A stretch of DNA of 64,000 nucleotides from Amphibalanus amphitrite (taxonomy: Eukaryota > Arthropoda > Thecostraca > Balanomorpha > Balanidae). Position 1 is the stretch's first letter. Every line of letters begins with the position of its first letter. Of the stretch, positions 1 through 11,118 are shown in pieces. The stretch lies in the NCBI RefSeq assembly GCF_019059575.1, contig NW_024881791.1:434001-498000 (forward strand), given 5' to 3'. Both the position numbers and the translations under genes were made by a program. The notes below the pieces were generated by a model that made no database searches, had not been told where the DNA came from, and worked only from the letters and a program-made list of their open reading frames with translations.

Positions 1-71
1 CACCTCTTTCACTGGCTCGGCAACTCATTTGGCAGATTAAAACCTTGATTCCAGGTTGCCACTCAGCTGGT

Positions 72-272
72 ATGGAATACCTCACTTTTTTGCAAATATT
101 TTCTTCTTTTTTTTCGTTGAAAAGACAACGATCTGAAAAGTAAGTGGCCTAAAACCGGTGAGATTTGAGAAAACTAGATTTGGGGGTACCCTAGGTTTAT
201 CTCTATTATGGTTCAGACTTCAGCCCCCCCCCCCCCAGTCTGGAAGAAGTTCCCGCGCCACTGGGGGAATGT
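72..272 (+). mobile_element. fragment of a short hAT-like MITE (family of 16722-16973)
   Basis: This stretch closely matches the MITE at 16722-16973. Both share the T-rich block, the phrase GGGGGTACCCTAGGTT, a C-run, and an end reading GTTCCCGCGCC. The left end is not recognisable, so the copy is truncated or diverged. It has no coding content. Positions 273-319 hold nothing I recognise. Confidence 0.45.
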
Positions 273-319
273 GGGGCAATATGGGCACCCTAAGAAAATT
301 TGTCTCCCATGCTCCTTAA

Positions 320-822
320 AGGGACTATCCCACCTTCAAAAAAGTCCCGTTTAGGATTCGGAAATGTTACTCAGGATATTGTGATGAATTCTGCAAGTTT
401 TTACGCGTTTTCATCGTATACTTTTTGAGATATTGCGACTTTTATATTTCTTCGTGACGTCATTTGGATCGGATCTGTGACGTAATAAGGATTTACTTCA
501 TGTCAATGTGGGGGAAATTTGGCAGCAAATATATTTACTAACTAATATTTACTTACTAATATAATATATTTATAAATATACGCCGATTTCAACTTATTGG
601 TAAAACAGGTCGAACGCGTGAAACGGCTGATGACGTCATCAAATGGCCGTTAATAGTTAAGAGATAGGGCCTTAGCTAAGGCCCACTTTTAAATGAAGGG
701 AACGAATTTCTTTAACACCACGAAACTGAGGATATTGCGACCAGGATATATAGTGGTTTCTGAACCTGGCCGCCAACTTGGCTATCTCAACTCAGAACTA
801 ATGCAAAGGTGGGACACTCCCT
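320..822. mobile_element. TTAA-flanked non-autonomous DNA transposon A
   Basis: TTAA at 316-319 and 823-826 flanks 15-bp terminal inverted repeats. The left end reads AGGGACTATCCCACC and the right end, on the complement, AGGGAGTGTCCCACC (13 of 15 match). No transposase ORF is present. TTAA target choice is typical of piggyBac and Kolobok elements; which one applies cannot be told here. The right TTAA is shared with the next element. Confidence 0.6.
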
Positions 823-826
823 TTAA

Positions 827-1687
827 AGGTAGTGTGCCAGCTTTCCTGGACCATATGGAGTTAATGACCCGGATAAGGAGAACCGGATTTTTAGAACTTA
901 TCCATACCTTCAAAACTTATGGAAACGTCTTAAATTCTTCAAATTTTGAGTACCCCAGTGCGAAATTCGCCCCGACGGGTTGTCGGTCGTACCCCAACCA
1001 CATTTCACACCACTATGAACAATAAATGCACATACTAAAATCGCTATTACCGATAGGCTCATCCAATCAAGTTTCGATAAACCCGTTCATCATCATCTCC
1101 TGCGGTTTCGAACACGCCTGTTAGGTGGCTTCTGATGCTCGTCGAGGTCGGAATTTCCAAATACGCGTGGTGCGTCGGGCCGCGCGCTCTGACTTAGGCC
1201 AAGAAAAATGCGTCAGCTGATCATTGTCATTTCTGCCACTTGCGTGTGGTGTAATGGGGTCATAACTTAAGAGACGGCTGTTTCATATCAATTATTTTAC
1301 ATAAAATCATATTTCAAACCACAAATTAATGTTCGACAGCCAAATTTAAGAAACAATACCAATACAGGCTTACAGTTTAAGGCTCGACATTGTGTTGTCT
1401 ACGATTAGACAGCTGATAACTCATTCCCGTACGTCGTATGGTCGTAACACTATAATGACCTTTGCTTATTGTCACAAGTGCGCCGCATTCGCGATTGTTG
1501 CCCGACGCCTGTTTGCAGGTGAGCCCACTACAGTTGTTATACATATCTAAAAACCGATAAACTTTTAGGCGAAAAAGGCACTATTCCAGGCCCATTTTTG
1601 ATTTTTTTTGCGATATTAGGTAAAAACAGAAGCTTCTTATCCTAGGAAAAATAAAACGGGCAATCTTTCAAAGGTGGCACACTACCT
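827..1687. mobile_element. TTAA-flanked non-autonomous DNA transposon B
   Basis: It begins AGGTAGTGTGCCA just after TTAA (823-826) and ends with the exact complement, TGGCACACTACCT, just before TTAA (1688-1691). The ends resemble those of element A, so the two are probably related families. No coding capacity is seen; the small ORF at 693-1025 runs across the A/B boundary and is chance. Confidence 0.6.
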
Positions 1688-1691
1688 TTAA

Positions 1692-2855
1692 CCCGCGCCC
1701 CGTTGGGCTCTGCCGAGCAACGCGCCCCGTTGGGGGGCCATTTTGGCCCCCCATAAGATCTCGAGAACCACGCAACCTAGCGACAAGCGGCAAACGGTGT
1801 TGGATAGCCCTATCAGGGAACTACCTTGTGACCCAATTTTATTGACCTAGGTCAAACCGATGACGTCACAGGTCAGGTCAAAGGTCCAATTTTCACCGTT
1901 TACAGGCATTTCAAGAAATGCGTTGTAAAATCGACTAGAATGCATTTCATTGAAAATCATCGATGGGGAAATGTTCTTCAAACACATATTTTGCTATTTG
2001 AGGTCACTGATACCAGGTCAGGTCGCAGAGGTCAGGTCACTGGGGGGTCACAATATGAAAGTGTCGTGTGATACATGTTTTATGGTCCATTTTACATGAC
2101 AAATGCGATTATGTGGGTCAGGCAGCCTTTGGGGCCAGCTTAGGTCACCTTTTGGTCACCTTTTGGTCAAGGTCAGGTCAAGGTCAGGTCAAATTAGGTC
2201 AAATTTCAAAGTTGATATTTTTGCATAAAATGGGTATCGGATCGATGCAACTCGTCACGGGGAGTTCAATGGTGGTCTTTGTTTTGCCGTACGTGGTCTA
2301 GAATTGCTAAAAATTGAGTTCAAAAATTTGACGTCATCATTTTTGAACAGTTTTTTCGCTATAACTTGGCCAAAAAAACGAGATATCGATCTGAAATTTG
2401 GTATGTATATAGAAGAGCGCAGGGACTATCACATATATTCCGTTTTTTTCGAAATTCGGGAAAATGTTTGATTTTTTAGTTTTTCTAAAAAAATCAATTT
2501 TTTGAATTTTTGAGGATCAAAAACCCAAAATTTTGAAGATCCGAGATAGCAGTTTTGTAGCGCCGCTTTTTGTCTACCAGACCATATAAAGAACTTTAAA
2601 ATTGCTTGATAACTGTAGATTTGGTGAGCGTTTCAAGATTGCATGTTTTTTGCTCATTTTTGCTCGAACATGACCTCAGTTTGACCTCAATAACTCCTGA
2701 CCTAAGGTGACCTAAGACTTGAAATTTGGTGTGAAGGTGTCAAATTGATGCCCGGGAAGGTACTGAAAATTTGGCGGCGCTGCGCGCCGCTGTTTTCTTG
2801 CTATTTAGGCAAAAACCACAGGGGGGGCCAAAATGGCCCCCCAACGGGGCGAGGG
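1692..2855. mobile_element. TTAA element with terminal hairpins and GGTCA arrays (copy C)
   Basis: TTAA at 1688-1691 and 2856-2859 flanks ends starting CCCGCGCCCCGTTGG (left) and CCCTCGCCCCGTTGG (right, complement). Just inside each end is a hairpin of a G-run, the palindrome GGCCATTTTGGCC and a C-run. The left end carries the terminal motif twice. Around 1850-2215 lie many direct AGGTCA or GGTCA half-sites, with TGACCT on the other side near 2670-2710. There is no transposase ORF, so it must be moved in trans. 2860-3129 holds no gene. Confidence 0.75.
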
Positions 2856-3128
2856 TTAATTAAGGAATCGGAATCAAAACTACCGAGTATGGTGCTAAGC
2901 GAGACTTTGATGCCTTGCTGATTATGCATTTACCTGCTTGATCTGATATCCAGACGCATTAAAAAAAACTTTTTAAATAGGTCATACACTTTTCCGTTTT
3001 GCCCCACCCCTGAGGTAAAACGGGAAATGGCGTGGGGCAATACGGGCTATGATGATTTTTTACCTAGATATACTATCTTCTTCAGTCTCCGTAAAAGCTT
3101 TTGAAAATGAAAGAGTTTATCTGGCCAA

Positions 3129-3129
<1 letters not shown>

Positions 3130-3212
<83 letters not shown>
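3130..3212. repeat. (TA)n microsatellite
   Basis: About 83 bp of uninterrupted TA dinucleotide. The tyrosine-isoleucine ORF through it is an artefact. Confidence 0.95.
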
Positions 3213-3215
<3 letters not shown>

Positions 3216-3575
3216 GCACATACACGGTACAGTGTACTAATTATGAAGAAACATTATGACAACGTTTGAAACGTTTAACACAAACACTCCTCTTTAGAAA
3301 GAGCACATTTGAACATGCATTTATGAAACGTGAGTGAGCCAATAAAGGCAACCAGTTTTAACTGTAACAACAAAAAGCACTTCTGGGCACGTAAATGGGG
3401 TAAATGTGGTAAAATGGGGTACACTCCATATCGCCTCTAGGGGAAACCCATTTTACTTCCCGAAGGACATTGGCCATAGAGCAGGATCGTTCATGTTTAT
3501 CAAAACAGCCGGCAACTTTCTATCGCAGCGAAAGGTTAACCCGCGCCCCGCTGGGCTATTCAGCCGTTCTATATA

Positions 3576-4767
3576 GGGGAGAGTGGGGAAAGATGCCCAG
3601 GGTTTTACTATGTCATATATTGTTCGAAAATGACGATCGGAAATCAAAAACTTGGAGTTTCAACGGAAGCCGACATCATTTTTCTCCAAAAATATCACAC
3701 TTTCGTGCCTAAAATATGATGACTTTTTTTTTGCTATTAAGCATTTTCCTGAAGAAGTGAAAGGGGGCATCTTACCCCACAGGGTGGGAAAGACGCCCCC
3801 TGGCGTTGGGGAAGATGCCCCCTGCACTATATGTAAGTGACATAAATGGGCACGTGAATCGCCTGAACGAATCAGTAGTCCCTTCGAGCCTGCAGTAGAC
3901 ACCAAACGTCATCGTAAGGGCCCTCAAAAGTAGTCGTAAGGGGCTTCAGAGGTCATCGTTAGGGCCATCATAGTCCAGCGCGGCCAAACAAGCCTCCGTG
4001 GTGGCGTTTGGAGACCACTGTGGGGCCCTTATAGGTCTTCATGATGCTTGAGGGCCCTCGAGCCCATCGTGGGGAACTCAGATGCCAGCGCGGCCCATGG
4101 AGCCAACGTGGGAGCCCTCAAAGGATGTCGTGAGGGGCCCTGGAGCCAATAATGGGGCCCACAGAGGCCGTCGTGAGGGCTCTCAGAGTCAGATGCCGCC
4201 CAAAAAGTCGCTGTGTGGGCCGAGAGACCGGCATGGGGAGCACCCGACCGTACTGGACTCTCAATAGTCCCAGATTTGCTTTTGTCTCTCATCACAAGTA
4301 TGTAATAAATGATTTGACGGGCTGCTTGAAGGACAGCCTACGGATTTAGGGGGGGGGGGGCGTCTTTCCCCATCAGCACAGACAGGGGGCATCTTACCCC
4401 AAGGTACCGAAGTAACATTAAATCAGTACAATTTGCTAGCCATAAAACTACACCCTGAAACAAACTGTTTGGGACGCAGTACACGCATGTTAATGTATCA
4501 CGACTATAGCAAGGGACGCAAAAATTATCTACCTTCTTTGATATTTACAATGTTTTGACACCAAAATATTTTTTGAAAGCAGCAAATAAAAAGCATGCAA
4601 TCACCAGCCAGCCGTTGCCCAACTGAGCTTCGCAAATTTATGTGCAGTTAACAAGGCAGGCTTCCGCTTTACGCTAAGAACATTAATTTCCAGGTTCTAT
4701 TCTTTGTTTCGCCGCTAGAGGGGGTGGGGCGTCTTTCCCACCCTGGGCATCTTACCCCACTCTCCCC
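3576..4767. mobile_element. TA-flanked MITE (Tc1/mariner-like ends)
   Basis: TA dinucleotides (3574-3575, 4768-4769) flank inverted repeats of about 28 bp beginning GGGGAGAGTGGGG, with one mismatch between the ends. The phrase GGCATCTTACCCCA and its complement recur inside near 3767, 3807 and 4388, like spare transposase-binding sites. It lies within TTAA element C2. No transposase ORF is present. A TA duplication fits Tc1/mariner. Confidence 0.8.
3880..4260. repeat. degenerate 25-35 bp repeats with GGGCCCTC cores
   Basis: Irregular repeats of phrases such as AGGGCCCTC, GTCGTGAGGG and CATCGT inside the MITE. The small ORFs here are by-products. A similar style of repeat occurs at 56450-57060. 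Confidence 0.35.
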
Positions 4768-5312
4768 TACCCTGATTCAGCCATACGCGCCCTGCTGGGG
4801 GGCAGATTATGCCCCCCCTGTCTAACTTCCGAACCGATGGTCGTAGAAAGACGGGGGAAACGGCAATCGAAAGCTCTCAACAAGGCGGATCTTAAGAGGC
4901 AATTTTTTTTGCTTAAGTAGGTCAGGGGTCAGGTCAAGGTCAGGTGAAGGGTACCTACAAACTGCAAGTTTCTACAGTATCGGCCTTGCACCGTAGTTGC
5001 CGAAGAATGGACTGAGACTGATTGCCCAAAACGTGTTCTTAGGCTACCAAGACAATATTCGTTGCATACAATATCATTCAAAGGTCAAAGTCAAGGTCAG
5101 GTCAGGTCAGGTCACCAAAAACAAAATATACAAATGGGCATGTGCGACACATGTTCTATAGGTCATTTTATTCATAGAATTCAATAGGCACACTCAATAA
5201 GTGATATGGACCACCTGTGGATGAATTTCAGGTCGAAGTCAGGTCAAGGTCAGGTCAAGTGAGGTCAACTTTTGAAGCTGGTTGTTAAGACCTAAAAGGT
5301 GTCTATCTGATG

Positions 5313-5535
5313 CACTGGCGGATCCAGGCTTGCGTTTGGGGGGGGGCCAACTCATGCAGGAGCCAAACCTAGGGTACCTACCCCCAAATCCTGTTTTCTC
5401 ATCGGATTTAGGTCACTTATTTTTCGTCACAGCCGTGATACTACTAATATTTTTTAACTAAAAAGAAAAATATATAAATGGTAGCCCACCCGACCCATGC
5501 ATTTATCTTACTTTGTAAACACTTACCATTGCTTT
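5313..5535. mobile_element. hAT-like MITE fragment (CACTGGCGGATCC end)
   Basis: It begins CACTGGCGGATCCAGG, an end shared with 16988-17696, 13427-13440 and about 35890-35901. Inside it runs in reverse orientation through the GGGTACCTACCCCC block seen at 72-272 and 16722-16973. The right boundary is not clear. Confidence 0.35.
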
Positions 5536-7254
5536 TGTCGACCAGTTAACCCGCTTCGAGTCAGTGCTTCGGTCCCTTTGCGGGCCGGGAGGTGGTTTTC
5601 CCCGCGCGGGGCTGGGGGGGGGTAAATTTTACCCACCCTCGCAAATTTTTGCAATAACTCAAAAACGGCGGCGCGCAGCGCCGCCAAACTTCACGTTCCC
5701 TGAAAATTTGAGTGGAATCCGTCGGAACATTTTTGAGAAATTGACGTTTTAGTGACGTCATGTTCGCCATTTTCGCCTCAAAAACGGCGAAATTTCAAAC
5801 GCCGCTAACATCTTCATTTTTAAAGGAATCAAGACGTAACAAAAAAGGTTATACGTGATTCTACTTTGTCTATCAAATGGCTATCTCGGTTTTTTGAAAA
5901 TTTTGGATTTTTGCCAGAGTTTTTTTTTTTAAAACTGACTTTTTTGGGAAAATAATTAGAAAATCCAAAATTTTGGGTGTATCGAAAAAACCGGAATATA
6001 TGTCAGAGAAGTGTTCTATGTGCACCTGCATACCAATTTTTAGAAGAATCGGCTAAAAAATGTGGGAGTTATTAAAAATTTCATGACGTCACGACACACA
6101 AAATTTTGAAAAATGAATTTTATGGAAGTTCTAGACCTCGTAAGAAAACAAAAATAGCGCCATTCGATTCGCCGTGAAAAACTGCATCAGATAGACACCT
6201 TTTTAGGCCTTAACAACCAACTTCAAAATTTGACCTCACTTGACCTGACCGTGACCTGACCTCGACCTGAAATTCATCCAGATGTGGTCCATATCATCTA
6301 TTGAGTGTGCCTATTGAATTCTATCAATAAAATGACCCATAAAACATATGTCGCACATACCTTTCTCTATATTTTGTTTTTGGTGACCTGACCTGACCTG
6401 ACCTTGACCTTGACCTTGACCTCTGAATGAAATTGCATGCAGCGAATATTGTCTTGGTAGCCTAATTACATGTTTTGGGCAATCAGTCTCTGTCCATTCT
6501 TCGGCAACTACGGTGCAAGGCCGATACTGTAGAAACTTGCAATTTGTACCCTTGACCTGACCTTGACCTTGACCTCAAGGCTCAAACTTTAAATTAAGTA
6601 CATGTTTTTAGTTGTCCGTGATGATATCTTTCGATTGGCGTTTGAATTTTCCAAATCGGACCATTCCCAGTAAACATGCCGACGTCGGCCCGACGTCGGT
6701 CCAACCTCGGCACGACGTCGGCTGCATGTCGGATATGCCCGCATGTTCCGACGTCCAGCCGAGGTCCAGCCGACGTCGGGCCGACGTCGGGGCGACGTCG
6801 GACCGACATCGGCCGCTGTTTTGACCGTTAAAATAATATAAAATGCATGTTTCATGTTTCATAAAGAGCTTCTGTATTCAAAATATCCTCAGGAAACTCA
6901 AATCTTCCTCCACGCCGCAACCCCCTGATCCGGACTGGACGGGAAACTTTATCCCATTTGGGATTGCCCGTAAGCCGAGCTCGCCCGTAGCCGGGTGCGG
7001 TGAGTGCTTGGGGGCTGCTCGGCCTATCCTTTGGTCAGGCTCAGCCCCGGCAACTCACCAGGGCCGGGCCCAGTTCATACCTATAGAAAGGCCAGTCGGC
7101 AAGTGTCACTTTGCCAAAGTGCCACTTATCAAAGGGACACTTTGGGAAACGTTGGTGCAGGTGTGTAAGAGTGGCTATATGAATCCATTGTGGGGTCGCC
7201 CTTTCCAATAAGTGTCACGCTCACGTAACAGCAATGGGACCAGGGACTCTATAT

Positions 7255-8492
7255 CAGTGGTCGGCAGGTCATTCGGGGTCGTGCCCCCTTTTTGGGCGCC
7301 AGGCAGGGCCATTACCCCCACCTACCAGACCCCATTGCTGACACAACCAAGTTTACTGAAATTCCATACCGTCCTAGAACTCTTTGGGTATTTGTGCATT
7401 TCCAATGCATCAAATTTAAAACATGACACTTCCTCCACAAAACATTTAATACCTATATCCCAGTAGCGGCGGAACACCTTCAATTAAGGGGGGGGGGGCA
7501 CTGCCGACTTTTGGTCCCATCCTTTCCATGCAACGCCATAGGGCTAATGTTAAAATGCAAAAATCAAAGGGGGCACGGTGCCCCGGTGCCCTCCCCGTTC
7601 CGCCGCCTATGTTATATCCCACTTAACCCTTGTACGTATAGGGGCGGCGGATCACGTAAAAAGCTCACGTAAAAGGCATTGGATCACGACCAAATTGTAC
7701 CCTCGAGCCCATCATTTTTTTTTTTTTTACCAGCCCGGAAAATATCATGACCTGAAACCAGTTGTACCAAAAGAAAAATAACCGCCTGCCGGAATTTTTG
7801 CCTCAAGACCGCTTCACATACGGAGCGTAAACGCGATGGGCTCGTAAGCGGATAGGGCTTTACCGTTTACGCTCAAAAAAAAAAAAATCCGGCAGGCGGC
7901 TATTTTTCTGTTGGTGAAACTGGCCTCTGGACCCATAATGACCGTTGGCTTATGAGCTTTTTCTGGAGATCATCTTGAGCCATAAAATCTCACTTCAAGA
8001 AGTTATAGCGGGTCCCGATTTTCTCGACACTTGTCATTGCCCTCTTGAATGAGACGGAATGACCAAGGACCTTAAAAATGGGCAGCAGCGGCTTCCTATT
8101 GTCACGGGTAGCACGCTCGTCTTTTTTATGCACAGCTCCATCTCAGAGTCCGAGAGGCTGCGGGGGTCCGATCGACTACTCCCCCTTACGTTAGCGGCTG
8201 TTGAAACGCCAACAGCCGGGCGAGGGTTAAAAGTTGCAGCTGCTTTTATACGACTGTACGGAGGGGTGAGATGGTGAGGCGAGCAGGTACATGAAAATTG
8301 GTATCTAATCAATGTGTGCTGTGCCTTTGGCCTGGGCTAATCTTTGAACCCTGGGATGCAACAGTCACGATGGCTCCATCACTGGAGCTACAAACTCTAA
8401 AAAGATAGGCTTTCTCAGAATCCCTCATTACCCCCACCGAAAGGGCTCCATTACCCCCAAAGGGGACATGCCCCACCATTTGCCGACCCCTG
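7255..8492 (+). mobile_element. hAT-like non-autonomous element, copy 1 (uninterrupted)
   Basis: A perfect 8-bp duplication, CTCTATAT (7247-7254 and 8493-8500), flanks ends beginning CAGTGGTCGGCA and, on the complement, CAGGGGTCGGCA. Both are characteristic of hAT elements. Removing it restores the sequence seen in the sister copy near 51180. A second copy at 29483-41136 is interrupted by a retrotransposon; this copy preserves the empty site (CCCTC at 8422-8426). No transposase ORF. Confidence 0.88.
7461..7611 (+). mobile_element. 151-bp hAT-type MITE inside the hAT-like element
   Basis: The ends are CAGTAGCGGCGGAAC and, complemented, CATAGGCGGCGGAAC. Flanks CTATATCC (7453-7460) and TTATATCC (7612-7619) form an 8-bp duplication with one change. 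Other copies lie at 29689-29848 and, inverted, at 15295-15450. Confidence 0.85.
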
Positions 8493-8637
8493 CTCTATAT
8501 GAACTGGACCCAGGGTGCTCGCTAAGAAGACCAATGTCTCCATCCTATGATCATGATGCTATGATCCTTCCGGCTCTGAAATGGTCTTGTCAGACCGAAA
8601 GGGCATAACCCAACAAAACAAACCAACTCCGTTAGCT

Positions 8638-8711
8638 GGCTGCGTGGTGTAGTGGTTAGCGCACTAACCTCGCGTTCGAATGACACGGTGCTCGAATCCC
8701 ATCGCCGGCTG
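8638..8711 (+). repeat. tRNA-derived (SINE-like) segment
   Basis: It contains an A-box-like TGGTGTAGTGG and a B-box-like TGCTCGAATCC at tRNA spacing, with GGCTGCG and CCGGCTG at the ends. The anticodon arm does not fold convincingly. The inverted sister at 50985-51058 has a perfect B box. The B-box part plus the following element end is duplicated in tandem at about 8690-8830. It is a tRNA-derived promoter piece, not a working tRNA gene. Confidence 0.5.
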
Positions 8712-9471
8712 ATGCTTTTGACGCGTGTTGTCCCAGTAAACATGCCGACGTCGGCGACTGGGGGGCTCGAATCCCGCCGCCGGTTGATATTTTTGGCGCG
8801 TTGTCCCAATAAACATGCCGGCGTCGGCCCCGTCGGTCCAACGACAAACGATTTCGTCAACCTCGGCAAACGATCTCGGCCCGACGTCGGCTCGACGTCG
8901 GCTGGACTTCGGCTGGACGTCGGAACATGCGGGCATATCCGACGTCCAGCCGATGTCGGGCCGAGGTTGAACCGACGTTGGGCCGACGTCGGGCCGAGCC
9001 TCGGCCCGACGTCGGGCCGACGTCGTCATGTTTACTGGGTTAGTTCGGGAGATAACAGGGGGGGGGGGTAAAATTTACCCACCCCCAGCCCCGCGCGTTC
9101 GGCTAGAGACCCCAGCGCCGCGCGTGTTAAAACGCCCCCCTGTCTAACTCGGCTCCTGGGCCACGCACTGATTGAACTAGGTTTCATTATCGTTTGGGGG
9201 AGGGGGCAAACGGGCCACTTTAGGCCTCTGGGAAGGGGGCATGGCCCTATTCTCACCTGGTATTCTCACCTGGTAGGGTTCACCAAGCCTGACAGCCCTA
9301 AGGATAGTCAAGGCAAGGGAACCCAGGATCAAAGGATGCGCCAGTTGAGATAAGAATTCGCGAGTATAGAGGGGTTACATAGCAACTGGAGTTATAGCAT
9401 CCACATTAATAGCTCATACGAAAAAATACATGTGAATCAAGAATATTTGACACGAAGTTGCTCATCATCAA

Positions 9472-9939
9472 CTACTCCGCAGGCTGGTACAGTTCGTCAC
9501 GAATCGCATCGGCCAAGGCCCTCTTAAAGCTAGTTAAGTCAGGTGCGGTCACAACGTTTTCTGGGAGGCCGTTCTAGATGTGTATACATCGGATGGAGAA
9601 AGAGCGACGACGAACATCTAGTGTAACATGTGGCACGCGTATCTTGTAACAATGGCCTCGAGTGCAGCCGTGTAGTGGACGAGAGAAAAACGTCTCAGGT
9701 TTTATATGACTTTTACCATTAAATATTTTCCAATATTGGATTAAGTCTGCGCGCAGAAGCCTTCCCATGCGACTGAATACATATCAAGTTTTCGCAGACG
9801 CTCCTCATAATTCAGATTCTGCAAATCATCTATATGTCTAGACCACATCCTTAGCACACGTTCCAGTTTAACCATATCGCCCTTGTAACCAGTGTTCCAC
9901 ACGCATGAAGCATACTCTATCAGTGGTCTTATGTGAGTT
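9472..9939 (-). pseudogene. CR1-like non-LTR retrotransposon, C-terminal part of reverse transcriptase ORF
   Basis: The minus strand encodes the post-RT region typical of CR1/L2-type elements: THIRPLIEYASCVWN, then NLNYEERL, TRGHCYKI, NGLPENVV and a stop at 9472. It is broken by a frameshift near 9760 and by a TAG at 9574-9576 where the family normally has tryptophan before NGLP. The 5' continuation is at 10846-11116, beyond a TTAA element inserted into the codon for lysine. Dead copy. 9131-9471 is 3' sequence plus a remnant of another TTAA element. Confidence 0.75.
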
Positions 9940-9943
9940 TTAA

Positions 9944-10841
9944 CCCTCGCCGGCACACGGGCCATTTTGAGTCCTTCGACGGCACAAGGGGGGGGGGGGT
10001 TGGTACGACCCCCCCTCGCGTTTGGCCCCTGATCGAGCTAGAGCTTCGCGGAAAAAATGAGCGTGTTGCCCGTCACGAGACGAAGCCGATGATACCCAAT
10101 TTTAAGGTCCTAGGTCATCGGGTGACCTTCCAGGTCAGGTCAATGACCCGAAAACCGGGAAAATCGGGACCTGTTAGAAAGTCGTAAAGTGTGGCTGCTA
10201 TGTGGTTTTCCGGGGTGCTGATCACGAATATCGTGTTAGTTTTGATCAGAGATGATGTCTTTAAGCATTTAGACCAGGTCGGGTCAGGTCAGGTCAGGTC
10301 AACCGGTAGGGGTTGTGACGGGTATTCGTAATACGTGTCAACCGCCTCGGACAGCTTCGTAACATGTTACGAAGGCACCAAAACTACTTCGTAAATGTTC
10401 AAATGGTTGCTAAATTCGAATTCAGCTCCAAAAACTAGCCTAGAAACATGTAAATTTCGAAAAAGTGAACCGAGGTCACCCAAGGTCACCAAAGTTCAAT
10501 GACCTGACCTGACCCTCAGGTGACCTTGACACCCACCCTAATGCATGGGAGCAACATCAAATCACATGTTTGAACGTTTAAACCACGAAAAGCTTGCAAA
10601 CGCGCGGCTAATGCGAGCCGACATGCGCCGAACCGCGATTTCGGCCAAACATGGTCACAGAAAAGAGGTCACAGGTCAAAGGTCATTGGGGTCAGGGTCA
10701 TGAAATTTTCAGGGTAGGTGTAAAATTGATCAATGCGAGGGTACTGAAAGTTTCGTCGCGATCGGCCGCTTTTTACGCGAGTTATTCGCGAAAAACCTTA
10801 GGGGGGGTTGCATCAACCCCCCCCCCCTGTGCCGGCGAGGG
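9944..10841 (+). mobile_element. 898-bp TTAA element inserted in the CR1-like ORF
   Basis: TTAA at 9940-9943 and 10842-10845 flanks ends CCCTCGCCGGCACA (left) and the same on the complement (right). Deleting the element and one TTAA restores an open frame through the reverse transcriptase (LF-K-THIRP), so the target duplication is proven by coding sequence. Hairpins: left GGTTGGTACGACC, right GGTTGCATCAACC. It has AGGTCA arrays (10130-10300, 10470-10700). Exactly the same length as 33778-34675. Confidence 0.88.
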
Positions 10842-10845
10842 TTAA

Positions 10846-11116
10846 AGAGGAACAACATGAAATCAGATGAGCGGCAGACAGTTGACTTAAGAAAACTGTA
10901 ACATAAACCAGACGCTTTGTGTGCAACAGATCCGATGTGTTCGTGAAATCTAAGCCTTGTGTCCACCAGGACACCAAGGTCGCCGTGTGAGTCACAGACA
11001 GGAAGGGGACTACCCTCGAGGGAGTATGAAGGTGGTACCAGGTCCTTAAAGCCTTTCGAGAAACGCAGGACCGCACATTTCTCTCTGTTAATCTTGAGAC
11101 CCCATGATACAGACGT
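10846..11116 (-). pseudogene. CR1-like reverse transcriptase, middle part
   Basis: Encodes TSVSWGLKINREKCAVLRF, then the region with LGVLVDTRLRFHEHI up to the TTAA insertion. This is the thumb-side part of a non-LTR reverse transcriptase. It continues 5' at 13045-13418 across an inserted CCCAG-ended element. Confidence 0.75.
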
Positions 11117-11118
11117 AT

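Larger units (their letters stand above)
3540..5312 (+). mobile_element. TTAA element C2, left part only, interrupted
   Basis: It starts CCCGCGCCCCGCTGGG directly after TTAA (3536-3539). It is split by the MITE at 3576-4767 and resumes at 4770 with the second terminal motif and a hairpin whose inner stem is GGCAGATTATGCC. GGTCA arrays follow. Positions 4968-5300 are inverted-homologous to 6190-6545 of the next element, so the two lie in opposite orientation. The right end is missing; a different repeat begins at 5313. Confidence 0.55.
6666..9039 (+). mobile_element. CCCAG-ended element with CCGACGTCGG iterons, copy 1
   Basis: The ends read CCCAGTAAACATG and its complement. Both subterminal regions (6676-6815, 8745-9030) are packed with the self-complementary decamer CCGACGTCGG and variants. 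The flanks show TT on each side, a possible 2-bp target duplication. A hAT-like element (7255-8492) interrupts it. The same element without that interruption lies inverted at 50686-52103. It includes a tRNA-like segment at 8638-8711. No transposase is visible. Confidence 0.75.
5550..9126 (-). mobile_element. TTAA element, outer shell of a four-layer nest
   Basis: TTAA at 5546-5549 and 9127-9130 flanks the unit. The left end has a hairpin with inner palindrome GGTAAATTTTACC and the right end has GGTAAAATTTACC. Without the nested element 6666-9039 the shell is about 1.2 kb, close to 52675-53871 (1197 bp). It carries TGACC half-site arrays at about 6235-6575. Its interior is inverted relative to C2. 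No ORF of note. Confidence 0.75.

Noticed and set aside
693-1025. A 110-aa ORF as a gene
   Set aside because: It spans the junction of two TTAA elements and has no recognisable domain.
3049-3240. ORF through (TA)n as a tyrosine-isoleucine repeat protein (also at 13862-14223)
   Set aside because: Pure dinucleotide microsatellite; any frame is open. No coding signal around it.
4029-4349. Overlapping ORFs in the 3880-4260 repeats
   Set aside because: Both strands are open because of the repeat composition; the region lies inside a MITE.
8638-8711. A functional tRNA gene
   Set aside because: The A and B boxes are present but the anticodon arm and acceptor pairing are poor. It lies inside a transposon in both copies.
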